The notes under the pieces are model-generated. The model did no database searches. It was not told the DNA's origin and saw only the letters and a program-made list of their open reading frames with translations. From the NCBI GenBank assembly GCA_025453595.1, contig JALOQB010000013.1:1-45008 (forward strand): a stretch of 45,008 nucleotides of DNA, given 5' to 3'. The translations under genes and the position numbers were made by a program. Source of the stretch: Polyangiaceae bacterium. GTDB taxonomy: Bacteria > Myxococcota_A > Polyangia > Polyangiales > Polyangiaceae. How positions within the stretch are numbered: the stretch's first letter is position 1; each line of letters starts with the position of its first letter. Of the stretch, positions 27,304-36,855 are shown one piece after another.

Positions 27304-28029
27304 CTTCTTGCTCAGCTTCTGCTGGAGCAGCAGCCCCAGGGTGCCGACCTTCCTGGGGGGCGGCTCCTTGGGGTTGGAGGCGGGCGCCTTGGGGCCCCGG
27401 GCGTCCTTGGCGAAGGCCTCGAACTGGCTGCGCTCCTCGTCGACCTTGAGGGCCGAGATGGAGAGACGAATCTTCCCGTCCTCCTCGATCTTGACGATCT
27501 TCGACTCGACCTCGGCGTCGATGGGGAAGTGCTTGACGAGGTCGGCTCCCCGCGGGGTCCCGGTCTCGGTGACGGGGATGAGGCCGCGCCCCTTGCGCCC
27601 CTGGGTGCCGTCGATCTGCACGAAGACACCGTAACGCTCGACCCGGGCGACCTTGCCCTTCACCTTGAGCCCCTCGGCCAGCACCGGCCCCTCGACCTGG
27701 GGGGCCGCCTGGGCCAGATCGTCGTGGGGAGAGCGCACCACCAGCGGCTCGAGCCGGACCGCGCCGGTGCGGCCCGCCGACTCGACCACCCGGGCGGTGA
27801 TCCGGTACCCGATCTCGACGGTCAGCTTGCCGTCCTTGTCGATCAGGTTGGCGCGCTCGATGAACCCCTCTTGCTTCGCGCCGAGGGAGACGAACACGTC
27901 GGTCTTGCCGATCTGGGTGACGACCACATCAATCTTGGCGCCCACGCGCGTCGACGCGCGCCGCCCGTCGTTGGTCGAGGACTCTGCCAGCAGCGACGCG
28001 AACGACTCGGGCTTCTCTTCACTACTCAC
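27301..28029 (-). CDS. S1-domain RNA-binding protein, ending in TTA
   Basis: 242 residues with two S1-like OB folds: VGAKIDVVVTQIGKTDVFVS...QEGFIERANL (about 27-60) and GLKVKGKVARVERYGVFVQI...GRGLIPVTETG (about 118-170). A Lys-rich tail ends LGLLLQQKLSKK. The start is GTG 28029 with GAGAGG eight bases upstream. After the final Lys the codon is TTA (27303-27301). With TTA read as Leu the frame would continue 415 bases antisense through the GH57 gene to 26887. I take TTA as the stop, which leaves the two convergent genes sharing one stop triplet. Likely a translation or RNA-stability factor. Confidence 0.9.
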
Positions 28030-28185
28030 GGGATCAACCTCTCGAAAAACCGACCCGGGGCCGGTCGGCGCACTCTGCCCAATCCCGCGGCGCTTGACCA
28101 GCCCAAGCCACCACGCCGCTGAAAACACCGTTGAACAAGCAATTCAGGGGCTCGACCCGGGGGCAACGCGCTAGCTTTTCGCATC

Positions 28186-28656
28186 ATGAAGGGACACGCC
28201 GACATCATCCAGCTCCTCAACGAGGTGCTGACCGCAGAGTTGACCGCCGTCAACCAGTACTTCCTCCACGCGAAGATGCTCTCCAACTGGGGTTACAAGC
28301 GACTGGGCGCCTACGTGCGCAAGGAGAGCATCGACGAGATGAAGCACGCGGATGAGCTGATCGAGCGCATCCTGTACCTCGAGGGCCTGCCGAACCTCCA
28401 GCGCCTGGGCAAGGTGAACATCGGCGAGACCCCGATCGAGCAATTCAAGAACGACCTGGCCCTCGAGTACGACGCCCTCAAGCGCCTCAACGACGGCATC
28501 AAGCTCTGCCGGGAGCACCACGACAACGGCACCGCCGACCTCCTCGAGAAGATCCTCGTCTCGGAGGAAGAGCACACCGACTGGCTCGAGACCCAGCTCG
28601 AGCTGGTGAAGCAGATCGGTGAGGCGAATTACCTGACGCAGCAGATCCACGGCTGA
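28186..28656 (+). CDS. bfr: bacterioferritin
   Basis: 156 residues, standard length. Ferroxidase ligands are visible: Glu18 ([17 protein letters not shown]), Glu51 and His54 (DEMKHADE), Glu127 and His130 (EEEHTDWLE). Met52 in DEMKH is the haem-axial residue that distinguishes bacterioferritin from ferritin. It forms a 24-mer shell that oxidises and stores iron. Divergent from the S1 gene across 156 bases in which I see no clear operator. It ends with TGA. Confidence 0.96.
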   Translation: MKGHADIIQLLNEVLTAELTAVNQYFLHAKMLSNWGYKRLGAYVRKESIDEMKHADELIERILYLEGLPNLQRLGKVNIGETPIEQFKNDLALEYDALKRLNDGIKLCREHHDNGTADLLEKILVSEEEHTDWLETQLELVKQIGEANYLTQQIHG

Positions 28657-28699
28657 GACCGTGGCCGGGCCCGGGCGAGGGGGCTACACTGGGGCGACC

Positions 28700-29392
28700 A
28701 TGAACCTCCTGGGCGCCGCCCTCGAACGCGAGGTCCGCCGCATCAACCTGCGCTTCAACCGCGAGATCATCGAGGGCCTCGGCGTGTGCCCCTACGCCCG
28801 CGTCGCCCGCGAACGCGCCCAGAGCATCGTCTTCGTCCGCCCGGAAGACCCGCCCACCCACGGCGCGCTCTTCGAGGTCATCGACGAGCTGCTGGCCCGG
28901 CCCGAGGTCGAGGTGGCCCAGGTGATCTTCCCCCGGGTGCGGGCGAGCGCCCACGATTTTTCCGCCTTCTCGGCCTCCTTTGGCGAGGCAAACGCGGCCC
29001 GCACGCCCCGCCAGCGGCCCGCCTTCGTGCATGCGGCCTTCCACCCTGGGCTTGCTTATGGCACCGAGACACCTCCCCGCTTGGTGCCCTTCTTCCGACG
29101 CTCCCCCGACCCCATGATCCAGCTCGTGCGCCTGGCGGTGCTCGACTCCATCCACGCAAGCAAGCCCCGGGGCACCCAGTTCTTCGACGGCGACCCGGCG
29201 GCGATGCTCGAGCTGCTGCGGCAGAAGCGCCCCGAGTCGGTCACCGACCGGATCACCCGCGAGAACCACGAACGCGCCCTCGCCGGGGAGCTGGAGCGCA
29301 TCCAGGCCCTCCACGACGACATCGCCCGGGACCGCGAGGCATCCTACGCCCGCGCGGCCGCCGAGGACGCCCCCCCGGAGGCCTCTCCTTGA
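28700..29392 (+). CDS. DUF1415-like protein
   Basis: 230 residues. The N-terminal FNREIIEGLGVCPYARVARE matches the signature of the DUF1415 family (N-x-W/E-I...LGLCPFA), whose biochemical role is unknown. A central FFRRSPDPMIQLVRLAVLD and a helical C-terminus follow. The single Cys in GVCPYA is a candidate functional residue. The TGA overlaps the TTG start of the metallophosphatase gene as TTGA, so the genes are coupled. Confidence 0.8.
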   Translation: MNLLGAALEREVRRINLRFNREIIEGLGVCPYARVARERAQSIVFVRPEDPPTHGALFEVIDELLARPEVEVAQVIFPRVRASAHDFSAFSASFGEANAARTPRQRPAFVHAAFHPGLAYGTETPPRLVPFFRRSPDPMIQLVRLAVLDSIHASKPRGTQFFDGDPAAMLELLRQKRPESVTDRITRENHERALAGELERIQALHDDIARDREASYARAAAEDAPPEASP

Positions 29393-30264
29393 GCAACGTC
29401 CTCGATCTACCCCACCGGGGCCTCCTGCTGGTGGCCACCGACCTCCAGGGCCACTTGGCCGATTTCCGCCGCGTCGCCGCCCTCTTCGAGGAGCACAGGC
29501 GCCGCCGCCCCGATACCTACCTCGTCCTCACCGGAGACCTCGTCCACGGCCCCGAGCTCGGGCCCGACGAGTGGCCCGACCACCTGGGCAGCTTCTACGT
29601 CGGCGAGTCCGTCGCCCTCCTCGAAGAGGCCGCCCTCCTCCAGCAGCGCCACGAAGGCCACGTCCACTACCTCCTCGGCAACCACGAGCACGCCCACATC
29701 GGTGGCCCCGTCGTCGGCAAATTTTTCCCCGACGAGGCTGCTCGCCTCGAAGAGCTCCTCGGCCCCGAGCGCACCCGCTGGGCCCGCGACTGGTTCTCCC
29801 GGTGGCCCCTCCTCGCCATCGCCCCCGCCGCAGGCCTCTGCCTCCTCCACGGCGCCCCCCACGCCCCCCTCCTCGACCGCAAGGACGTCGAGAACATCGA
29901 CGTCACCGCCGCCTTCCAGGGCGGCAGCTTCCACGAGGTCCACCAGCGCAACGTGCTCACCTCCATCCTCTGGGCTCGCGCCGCCTCCTCCGAGCGCGCC
30001 CGCGCCTTCCTCCGCGCCCTCGGCCCCGACCTCCGCGTCGCCATCCACGGCCATGATGTGGCGCGCGAAGGCTTCGTGGTAGAGGACGCAACTCACCTCT
30101 GCCTCTCCTCCAGCTTTGGCTGCCACGACGGGGACAAGATCTTCCTCTCCTGGGAGCTCAACGACCCCGCCCTCTCCGCCCTCGACGTCGCTCGACGCGG
30201 TCTCCATCGTCTCTGGCCCGACGCGCCTCCCGTCCACCTCGACCCCTGCTTTCGTGAAGGTTTA
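29389..30264 (+). CDS. metallophosphatase (PPP-like), ending in TTA that overlaps the next start
   Basis: 291 residues. Calcineurin-like motifs: VATDLQGHLADF (first metal motif, with Gln where most have His), VLTGDLVHGPE, LLGNHEHAH and AIHGHDV. Likely a Ser/Thr protein phosphatase or nucleotide phosphatase. The start is TTG 29389 with GGAGG seven bases before it, overlapping the previous TGA. The protein should end at CFREG; the next codon is TTA at 30262-30264, whose last A is the first base of the helicase ATG (TTATG). Without that stop the frame runs 498 bases into the helicase gene in a different frame. Confidence 0.9.
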
Positions 30265-32510
30265 TGGACCACAGTCACATCCCCGAAGAAGAAGAGCGCC
30301 TCCTCGAAAGGGTCAAAAAGAACCTGGAGACGCAGCCCCCGCCCCGCCCCAAGACCGGGGATACGCAGCAAAACTATGAGCAGCAACTGCTCGAGCTCCG
30401 CGACGAGATCTCCCAGGCGCGGCTCGAGGACGTGCCGGCGCTGGTGGCCCAGATGGAGCGTATCTCCGGGGTGGCCGCGCGCCGCGCCGAGGTGCAAGAG
30501 ATCCCCATCGACGCCCAGGTGCCGTACTTCGCCCACCTGCGCCTCAAGGAGAACGACAAGGAGCGGGACGTGCTCATCGGCCGCGGCACCCACATCGACG
30601 CCCGGGGCGGGGTGCGCATCGTCGACTGGCGGCATGCGCCGATCAGCCAGCTCTACTACCGCTACCCGGAGGGCTCGACCTACGAGGAGAGCTTCGGGGG
30701 CCGGGAGGTCGAGGGCGAGGTGGTGGTGCGGCGGACCATCACGATCTTCGACGGGAAGCTGATGCGCATCCAGTCGCCGCAGGGCACCTTCGTGTGCCAG
30801 AACCAGGGGCAAGGCCCCTGGAAGCACCACGAGCTGCGGTCCATCGAGCTGGGCGGCGGCCAGGGGACGGCGGCGCGGCCCGCCAGGGGCACCCTCGGCG
30901 CAGGCGTCGACGACCACCAGCGCATGGACCGGCACCTCCCCGAGATCGCCGCGCTCCTCGACCCCAGGCAGTTCGAGCTGATCTCGGCCGCCGACTCGGG
31001 GGTGGTGGTGATCCAGGGCGGCGCCGGCAGCGGCAAGACCACCATCGGCCTCCACCGCATCGCCTACCTCGCCTACCGCGATCCGGGGCGGTTCCAGCCG
31101 GACCGCATGCTGGTGATCACCTACGGGCAGGCCCTCGGCGCTTACATCTCCGAGGTGCTCCCCTCGCTGGGGGTGCCCGGCGTCAAGGTCGTGACCTTCG
31201 GCGACTGGGCGGCCCGGCTCCGGGAGCGCAGCTTCCCCTGGTTCGAGGCCGCCTACGAGGAGGACACGCCCCCCGCGGTGACGCGCCTCAAGAAGCACCC
31301 CGCGCTGCTGCGCCTCTTCGCCGAGCGCATCAAGCAGCACCTGCAGAACCCCCGCGCCTCCCGCAGCCCCCGGGTGGCGCTGGCGCTGTGGGCCGAGGTG
31401 CTCACCGACCGCGAGGCGCTCCAGAAGGCCCTCGACGAGTACGGCGAGCCTCGCATGACCGAGCGCGAGCTCAACATCGCCCACCGCTGGTGCGTCGATC
31501 GCTGCGTCGAGCTCATCGAGATCGAGACCAAGGCCCGCGAGGGCGACGACAACGCCGAGCTGACCCCGCGCCAGAAGCAGGACGCCAGGCCCAAGAGCAT
31601 GGCCGAAGAGGACGAGGAAGAGCCCTCCCCGACCGACGAGGACGAGGACAGCGACGAGTCCGGCGTCGGCGTCGACGGCCAGGACGTCGACCAGAAGGTG
31701 GCCCGCCTCGACCGCGAAGACGACGCGCTGCTGCTCCGCATCCACCAGCTCCTCTGCGGCCCCCTCAAGAAGGGCAAGCACACGCTGATCTACGAGCACG
31801 TCTTCGTCGACGAGGCCCAGGACCTCGCCCCCGTCGAGCTCGCCGTCCTCCTCGACACGGTGAGCTCGCGCCGCAGCGTCACGCTGGCGGGCGACACGGC
31901 CCAGAAGCTCTACCTGGACAACGGCTTCCGCGACTGGCGCCACACCCTCGACGACCTCGGCCTCTCCTCCACCGAGATCGAGCCCCTCCGCATCGCCTAC
32001 CGCTCCACCCGCGAGGTCATGGCCTTCGCCCGCGAGGTCCTCGGACCCCTCGCCGACCCCAACCCCCCCGACGCACCCCGCTCCGGGGCCCCCGTCGAGG
32101 CCCACTTCTTCCCCCAGCAAGGCGCCGCCGTCGCCTTCCTCGCCGAGGCCCTCCGGCCCCTCTTCGCCCGCGAACCCAGGGCCAGCGTCGGCGTCCTCGC
32201 TCGCTTCCCCGAGCAGGCCGATGCCTACTACGAGGGCCTGATCCGCAGCGAGATCCCCGGCGTCCGCCGCGTACGCAACCAGGATTTCCTCTTCCGCCCC
32301 GGGGTCGATGTCACCGACATCCGCCAGGTCAAGGGCCTCGAGTTCGACTACGTCATCCTGGTCGACGTCAACGCCTCCGTGTTCCCCACCGACGACGCCT
32401 CCCGCCACCTGCTGCACATCGCCGCCACCCGCGCCGCCCACCAGCTCTGGCTCATCTTCACCGGGCCCCCTTCCCCCCTCATCCCCCAGCAGCTCATCGA
32501 TCTCGCGTTA
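30264..32510 (+). CDS. HelD/UvrD-like superfamily 1 helicase, ending in TTA
   Basis: 748 residues. Order: N-terminal coiled coil (EEEERLLERVKKNLE to ARLEDVPALVAQMERI), a HelD-type insertion (VLIGRGTHIDARGGVRIVDW), Walker A GGAGSGKTTIG, Walker B VFVDEAQDLAP, and C-terminal motifs VKGLEFDYVILVD and HIAATRAAHQLWL. HelD proteins remodel stalled RNA polymerase; a DNA-repair role is the alternative. The protein ends near LIPQQLIDLA, where TTA (32508-32510) follows. No canonical stop separates it from the next gene's ATG 32553, so a literal reading would place a lipoprotein signal peptide mid-protein. I take TTA as the stop. Confidence 0.92.
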
Positions 32511-32552
32511 CCTCCCCCTCGTGGTACCTTCTCCTCGGCGGAGGTCCACATC

Positions 32553-34316
32553 ATGACGCGTCGATCCCGGGTTCTTGCATCCCTGACCCTCCTCGCCCTC
32601 ACCGCGGCGAGCTGTGTCTCCGACCCTGAAGAGATCGAACCAGGCACCGGCGGTCGCCTCATCCTCCCCCAGGGCGGCGCAGCGGGCCTCGGCGGTGGCC
32701 CCAGCTCCGGGGCCGCCGGGGCAAGCGCTGGCGCCGCAGGCGAGGCCGGTGCCGGCGGCGCCGGCGGTGCCGGTGCCGGCGGCGCTGGGGCCGGGGGTGG
32801 GGGCGCCGCGGGGGCCGGCGCGGGCGGCGCCGCAGGGACAGGCGGGGCTGCTGGCACAGGCGGGGCTGCTGGCACAGGCGGGGCCGCGGGGGCCTGCGAG
32901 CCCACCGGCGCTCCTCTCGACGTCACGGTCGAGACCTTCAACGCCGCGCTGGCCGGGAACTTCATCCCCCACGAGGACGAGCGCCGGCAGCCCATCGTCG
33001 ATGCCCTCGCCGCCATGGATGCGGACGTGGTGTGCCTGCAAGAGGTCTGGGAGCAGGCCGACAAGGAGCTGATCCGCGACGCCGTGAAGGCGAAATTCCC
33101 CCACACGTTCTTCGCCAAGCACGACCTGGACACCCCCCTCGACGACGGCACCGACGCCAGCGGCGCCACCCCCACCCCGCCCACCACGCCCCCCTGCAAC
33201 AACGACGAAAAACCCGACGTCGTGGCGAAGTTTGACGCCGCCGTCGACTGCCTGGCCACCAGCTGCTCCAAGGACCCGGCCCTCGGCGAGGACGGCGAGA
33301 CCATCAGCTCCGCCTGCGCCACCGAGAAGTGCGCCATCAAGGCCCTGGGCCTGCTCAACGCGTCCAGCCGCTGCTACGGATGCCTGCTGCCCCAGCTCCC
33401 CACGGCCACCTTCGGCGCCATGCGCAACGCCTGCAAGACCAACCCCAGGGCTGGCCTCGCGTTCCAGGGCCAGAGCGGCGTGATGATCCTCTCCCGCTTC
33501 CCCCTCGAAGACCCGGCCGCCGTCGTCCTGCCCGGCACCTGGAACCGCCGCGCCCTGCTCAAGGCCCGCGCCGCCCTCCCCAACGGCGACAAGCTCCGCG
33601 TCTACTGCCACCACTTCACCCCCATCTTCAAGGGCGGCCTCTACCCCTACACGGGCCTCTACGGCGCGGGGCCCGAGGCCAGCGGCTGGGCCAACGAGCA
33701 GCTGCTCCAGGCCCAGAAGATGGTCGCCCTCGCCAAGCAAGAGAACACCTGCGAGCCCGCCGTCCTCCTCGCCGACGTCAACGCGAGCCGCGCTTACCCC
33801 GAAGCCTCCCCGCCCATCAACCCGGAAGGCCTCGCCACCCTCGACGCCCTCGAATCCCTCTTTCAACCCGCCGTCGCCGCCGGCTACACCCCCGCCTGCA
33901 CCTACTGCAAGGCCAACCAGAACGTCGACGACACCGACACCGGCGCCGATCAGTGGATCGATCATGTATACACGATCAACGTGGATGCATCTCGCATCAA
34001 GTCCACCACCCGCACCTTCCTTGACCCGGTGGTCTCCGTGAACCCCGCGGGCCAGGGCGGCGCCGGGGGCCAGGGCGGCGACGCGGGCAACGCGGGCACG
34101 GGCAGCTCCGGGTCCGGCGGCGCAGGGCAGGCGGGCCAGGCGGGCAGCGCCGGGCAAGCGGGCCAGGGCGGGCAGGCAGGCCAGGGCGGGCAGGCGGGCC
34201 AGGGCGGGCAGGCGGGCCAGGGCGGCGCGAGCGGGGGGGCCGGCGGAGCGGGGCCGAAGAAGGTCGAACTGTCGGATCACTACGGCCTGCGGGTGGTGCT
34301 CACGCTCGGGAAATGA
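32553..34316 (+). CDS. endonuclease/exonuclease/phosphatase-family lipoprotein
   Basis: 587 residues. Signal MTRRSRVLASLTLLAL with lipobox AASC, a Gly/Ala repeat linker, then an EEP (DNase I/sphingomyelinase-like) domain: VTVETFNAALAGNF, DVVCLQEVW (catalytic Glu), LLADVNASRAY (Asp/Asn pair), QWIDHVY and LSDHYGLRV (Asp-His). A Cys-rich insertion (about residues 200-300) and a Gly-Gln repeat segment just before the last strand are unusual. Likely a surface phosphodiesterase; substrate unknown. ATG 32553 has GGAGG eight bases upstream, supporting a separate gene from the helicase. Confidence 0.88.
   Translation: MTRRSRVLASLTLLALTAASCVSDPEEIEPGTGGRLILPQGGAAGLGGGPSSGAAGASAGAAGEAGAGGAGGAGAGGAGAGGGGAAGAGAGGAAGTGGAAGTGGAAGTGGAAGACEPTGAPLDVTVETFNAALAGNFIPHEDERRQPIVDALAAMDADVVCLQEVWEQADKELIRDAVKAKFPHTFFAKHDLDTPLDDGTDASGATPTPPTTPPCNNDEKPDVVAKFDAAVDCLATSCSKDPALGEDGETISSACATEKCAIKALGLLNASSRCYGCLLPQLPTATFGAMRNACKTNPRAGLAFQGQSGVMILSRFPLEDPAAVVLPGTWNRRALLKARAALPNGDKLRVYCHHFTPIFKGGLYPYTGLYGAGPEASGWANEQLLQAQKMVALAKQENTCEPAVLLADVNASRAYPEASPPINPEGLATLDALESLFQPAVAAGYTPACTYCKANQNVDDTDTGADQWIDHVYTINVDASRIKSTTRTFLDPVVSVNPAGQGGAGGQGGDAGNAGTGSSGSGGAGQAGQAGSAGQAGQGGQAGQGGQAGQGGQAGQGGASGGAGGAGPKKVELSDHYGLRVVLTLGK
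32836..32890 (+). repeat. 18-base tandem repeat in lipoprotein linker
   Basis: Three copies of an 18-base unit (ACAGGCGGGGCTGCTGGC) encode GTGGAA repeats behind the lipobox of the EEP lipoprotein. In frame, so copy-number change would only alter linker length. Confidence 0.85.
34149..34224 (+). repeat. 18-base tandem repeat encoding Gly-Gln-Ala units
   Basis: About four copies of an 18-base unit (GGGCAGGCGGGCCAGGGC) encode a GQAGQG-type collagen-like segment inside the EEP lipoprotein, between the domain core and its final SDH strand. Confidence 0.85.
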
Positions 34317-34375
34317 AGGGGATCAGGACCAGGGGGTAGCGGCTGCGCCGAGGATCTACTATCCGGCGCACCACG

Positions 34376-35335
34376 GTGAGCAGGCTCTGGGTTCAAGGTG
34401 CAGCGGGCCTCGATCGCGGTGAACGCGGGTCCCTCGTGGTGATCGGCAACTTCGACGGGGTCCACCGGGGGCACCAGGCGCTGCTGCATGAGGCCACACG
34501 GCGCTCCCAGCAAGAGGGCCTTCGCCCCGTCGTGCTGACCTTCGCCCCGCACCCGGCCGAGGCCCTGGGGCGCGCCGCCCCTCCCCTGCTCACCCCCCTC
34601 GAACGCAAGGTCGAGCTGATCCACCGCCACGCCCCCGCGGTGCAGGTCATCGTGCAGCCCTTCGACGCGGTCTTCGCCGCACGTAGCCCCGAGGATTTCG
34701 CTCGCTTCCTCCGCGATGAGCTCGACGCTCGCGGCGTCGTGGTCGGCCGCAACTTCCGCTTTGGCAAGGCCCGCGCGGGGGATTTCTCCACCCTCGGTCA
34801 GCTGGGGCAGCAGCTCCAGTTCTGGGTCGAGGCGATCCCGCTGGCCGGGGACGAACGCAGCAACTGGTCCAGCACCCGGGTCCGCGGTGCCCTCGCCGCC
34901 GGCGACCTCGCGGACGCCAACCAGGTCCTGGGGCGCCCCCACGAGCTGGACGGCGTCGTGGTCCAGGGCCAGCAGCGCGCGCGCCACCTGGGCTTCCCCA
35001 CCGCCAACCTCGACGCCGTGCCCCAGGCCCCCCCGGCCCACGGCGTCTACGCGGTCCAGGTCGCCCAGGTGCAGCCCCAGGGCGCCCCGCGGCTCCTCGG
35101 CGGCGGCGTGGCCAACATCGGCCTGCGCCCCACCGTGGCCGCCGGCTTCGCCATCGAGGCCCACGTGTTCGGCCTCCAGCAGGATCTCTATGGAAGTCGT
35201 CTACGCATCTCGCTGATCGCCCGCCTCCGCGAGGAGCGGGCGTTCCAGGGGATCGACGCGCTCCGGGCCCAGATCGCCCGGGACGCGGAGGACGCGCGGC
35301 AGGCGTTGAACAGTCACACGGAGGCAGCACGATGA
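34376..35335 (+). CDS. ribF: bifunctional riboflavin kinase / FAD synthetase
   Basis: 319 residues, normal for RibF. The N-terminal nucleotidyltransferase domain has VIGNFDGVHRGHQALL and the later RVRGALAAGDLADANQVLGRP; the C-terminal flavokinase has LGFPTANLDAV, YAVQV and ANIGLRPTV. It makes FMN and then FAD from riboflavin. Start GTG 34376. Its TGA overlaps the ATG of the DUF4912 gene (ATGA). Confidence 0.96.
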   Translation: MSRLWVQGAAGLDRGERGSLVVIGNFDGVHRGHQALLHEATRRSQQEGLRPVVLTFAPHPAEALGRAAPPLLTPLERKVELIHRHAPAVQVIVQPFDAVFAARSPEDFARFLRDELDARGVVVGRNFRFGKARAGDFSTLGQLGQQLQFWVEAIPLAGDERSNWSSTRVRGALAAGDLADANQVLGRPHELDGVVVQGQQRARHLGFPTANLDAVPQAPPAHGVYAVQVAQVQPQGAPRLLGGGVANIGLRPTVAAGFAIEAHVFGLQQDLYGSRLRISLIARLREERAFQGIDALRAQIARDAEDARQALNSHTEAAR

Positions 35336-36747
35336 AGCGGGAGGAACTGGAGCAGCTGGAGCAAGAAGACCTGGAGGAGGAGGCCCGGCGCGTCGGCGTC
35401 GCGCGCCCCGAGGTCCTCACCCGCGAAGAGCTGATCGACGCCATCGAGGCGATGGAAGAGCGCAGCGCCGGCAAGACCGAGGGGAGCCAGGGCTTCCTCA
35501 GCCGCATGCGCTCGGTCCTCGCCACCTTCGTCGAGAAGGGCCTGGACCTGCCCGCCGCCGCCGAGATGATCCGGGGCCAGACGCCCCCCGCCGCGAGCGA
35601 GCCCATCCCCATGGCCACGGTCACGCTGGCCCAGATCTACGCCGCCCAGGGCCACCCGGAGCGCGCCCTCGCGGTGCTGGAGCAGATCCTCCGCGCCGAC
35701 CCGTCCAACCGCTCGGCGCAGCGGCTCCAGGCCAGGCTCCGGGGCGAGCCGCTGCCTCCCGAGGACGACGAGGACGACGAGGACGACGAGACCCCTCTGC
35801 CCCCGCCGATCCAGTTCATCCCCACGCCCGGGCCCCTCCCCGCGGAAGCGCCCGACGACGAGCCTGCAGCCGAGGAGCCTGCGCAGGCGGCCCCCGAGGC
35901 CCTGCCCGCAGGCATCGCGGTGGCCCTGGAGGCTCCCCCCGCGCCGCCCGCGCCGCCCGCGCCGCCCGAGGTCCCCGCGGCCGCCAGCGAGGCATCGCCT
36001 GTCGTGGCCGGGCCCCCACGCCCCGCGCCGATGCTGGACGAGGAGCCCCTGCCCGAGCGCTACGACACCGACGAGATCGTGCTGATGCCGGTCGACCCGA
36101 CGACGCTCTACCTGTACTGGGAGCTCCGGGAAGACACGCTCCAGCAAGCCCTCGCGCTGCAGCCGGGGGCCCGCCTCGAGCTCGAGCTGAGCCTGCTGGA
36201 TGGCAACCAGACCCGATCGCTGGGCACAGTGCCGGTGAGCCCCCTGGGCGACACGCAGCTCACCGACCTCCCCGCCGGCGCGCGATGCCTGGCGACCCTC
36301 GGGCTCCGGGGCCAGGGAGGCTGGGCGCCGCTGCTGCGCTCCGAGCCGCGTCAGCTCCCGCCGCGCGCAGCGGTCGTCGAGGTCGCCTCGCGGGTGGTCC
36401 ACTGGCAGGAGACCCCCGCCGCAACCGACGCTCCCCTCCCCCCGCCCCTGCCTCCACCGCCCGCGATGGTGCTCGCCGTCGCCCTGCGCGCGCCCCTGCA
36501 GTTCCAGGGAGAAACCTCGTTCTCCGAGCAACTCCCCGCCCCTCTCCCCACCGAAGCCGCGCTCCCGGCTCTGCCCGCGCCGCCCGCGCCGCTCGCGCCG
36601 CCTGCGCTCCCCTCGCCTCCCCCTGCCGCCTGGGCCGCTCCCCTGCCCCCGCTGGCCTCGCGCCCGCTTGGCTCCTCGGAGCACCGGGCCGAGGGACCGC
36701 CACCCACCGGCGCCTCGGAGCGGCTGGCGCGGCGCAGCGCGGCCTGA
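35332..36747 (+). CDS. DUF4912-domain protein with SAP/Rho-N-like N-terminus
   Basis: 471 residues. N-terminus resembles a SAP/Rho-N helix-extended-loop-helix (EDLEEEARRVGV...LTREELIDAIEAME), followed by a TPR-like pair (TLAQIYAAQGHPERALAVLEQIL) and an acidic/Pro-rich linker. The DUF4912 domain starts RYDTDEIVLMPVDPTTLYLYWEL (about residue 240). The Pro/Ala-rich C-terminus contains repeat copy A, so its last ~50 residues are encoded by a sequence that recurs at 39.5 and 44.9 kb. Coupled to ribF. Function unknown. Confidence 0.85.
   Translation: MKREELEQLEQEDLEEEARRVGVARPEVLTREELIDAIEAMEERSAGKTEGSQGFLSRMRSVLATFVEKGLDLPAAAEMIRGQTPPAASEPIPMATVTLAQIYAAQGHPERALAVLEQILRADPSNRSAQRLQARLRGEPLPPEDDEDDEDDETPLPPPIQFIPTPGPLPAEAPDDEPAAEEPAQAAPEALPAGIAVALEAPPAPPAPPAPPEVPAAASEASPVVAGPPRPAPMLDEEPLPERYDTDEIVLMPVDPTTLYLYWELREDTLQQALALQPGARLELELSLLDGNQTRSLGTVPVSPLGDTQLTDLPAGARCLATLGLRGQGGWAPLLRSEPRQLPPRAAVVEVASRVVHWQETPAATDAPLPPPLPPPPAMVLAVALRAPLQFQGETSFSEQLPAPLPTEAALPALPAPPAPLAPPALPSPPPAAWAAPLPPLASRPLGSSEHRAEGPPPTGASERLARRSAA
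36598..36680 (+). repeat. direct repeat copy A (inside DUF4912 coding sequence)
   Basis: 83 bases matching 39537-39619 with one mismatch and also matching the right part of copy C. Here it encodes residues such as PALPSPPPAAWAAPLPPLA near the C-terminus of the DUF4912 protein. The right boundary of all three copies is GGCTCCTCGGA. The sequence from 36748 to 36855, after the gene, holds a short inverted repeat (TGTGGC...GCCACA, about 36803-36823) and no clear promoter. Confidence 0.9.
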
Positions 36748-36855
36748 CCCTCCCGCGGGCCCTGGCTCGGGGAGCCCCGAAAACCATGATTTTCTCGTGC
36801 TTGTGGCAACCGGCGGGGGCCACAAAAACGGTACGTGATAGAGTCGTGCTCTCCC

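Noticed and set aside
34149-34224. CRISPR-like array
   Set aside because: The 18-base units are contiguous, in frame, and encode a Gly-Gln-Ala linker; there are no spacers.
30264-34316. A single 1350-residue helicase-lipoprotein fusion
   Set aside because: Would bury a signal peptide and lipobox internally; a ribosome site and ATG mark the second gene and a TTA marks the first one's end.
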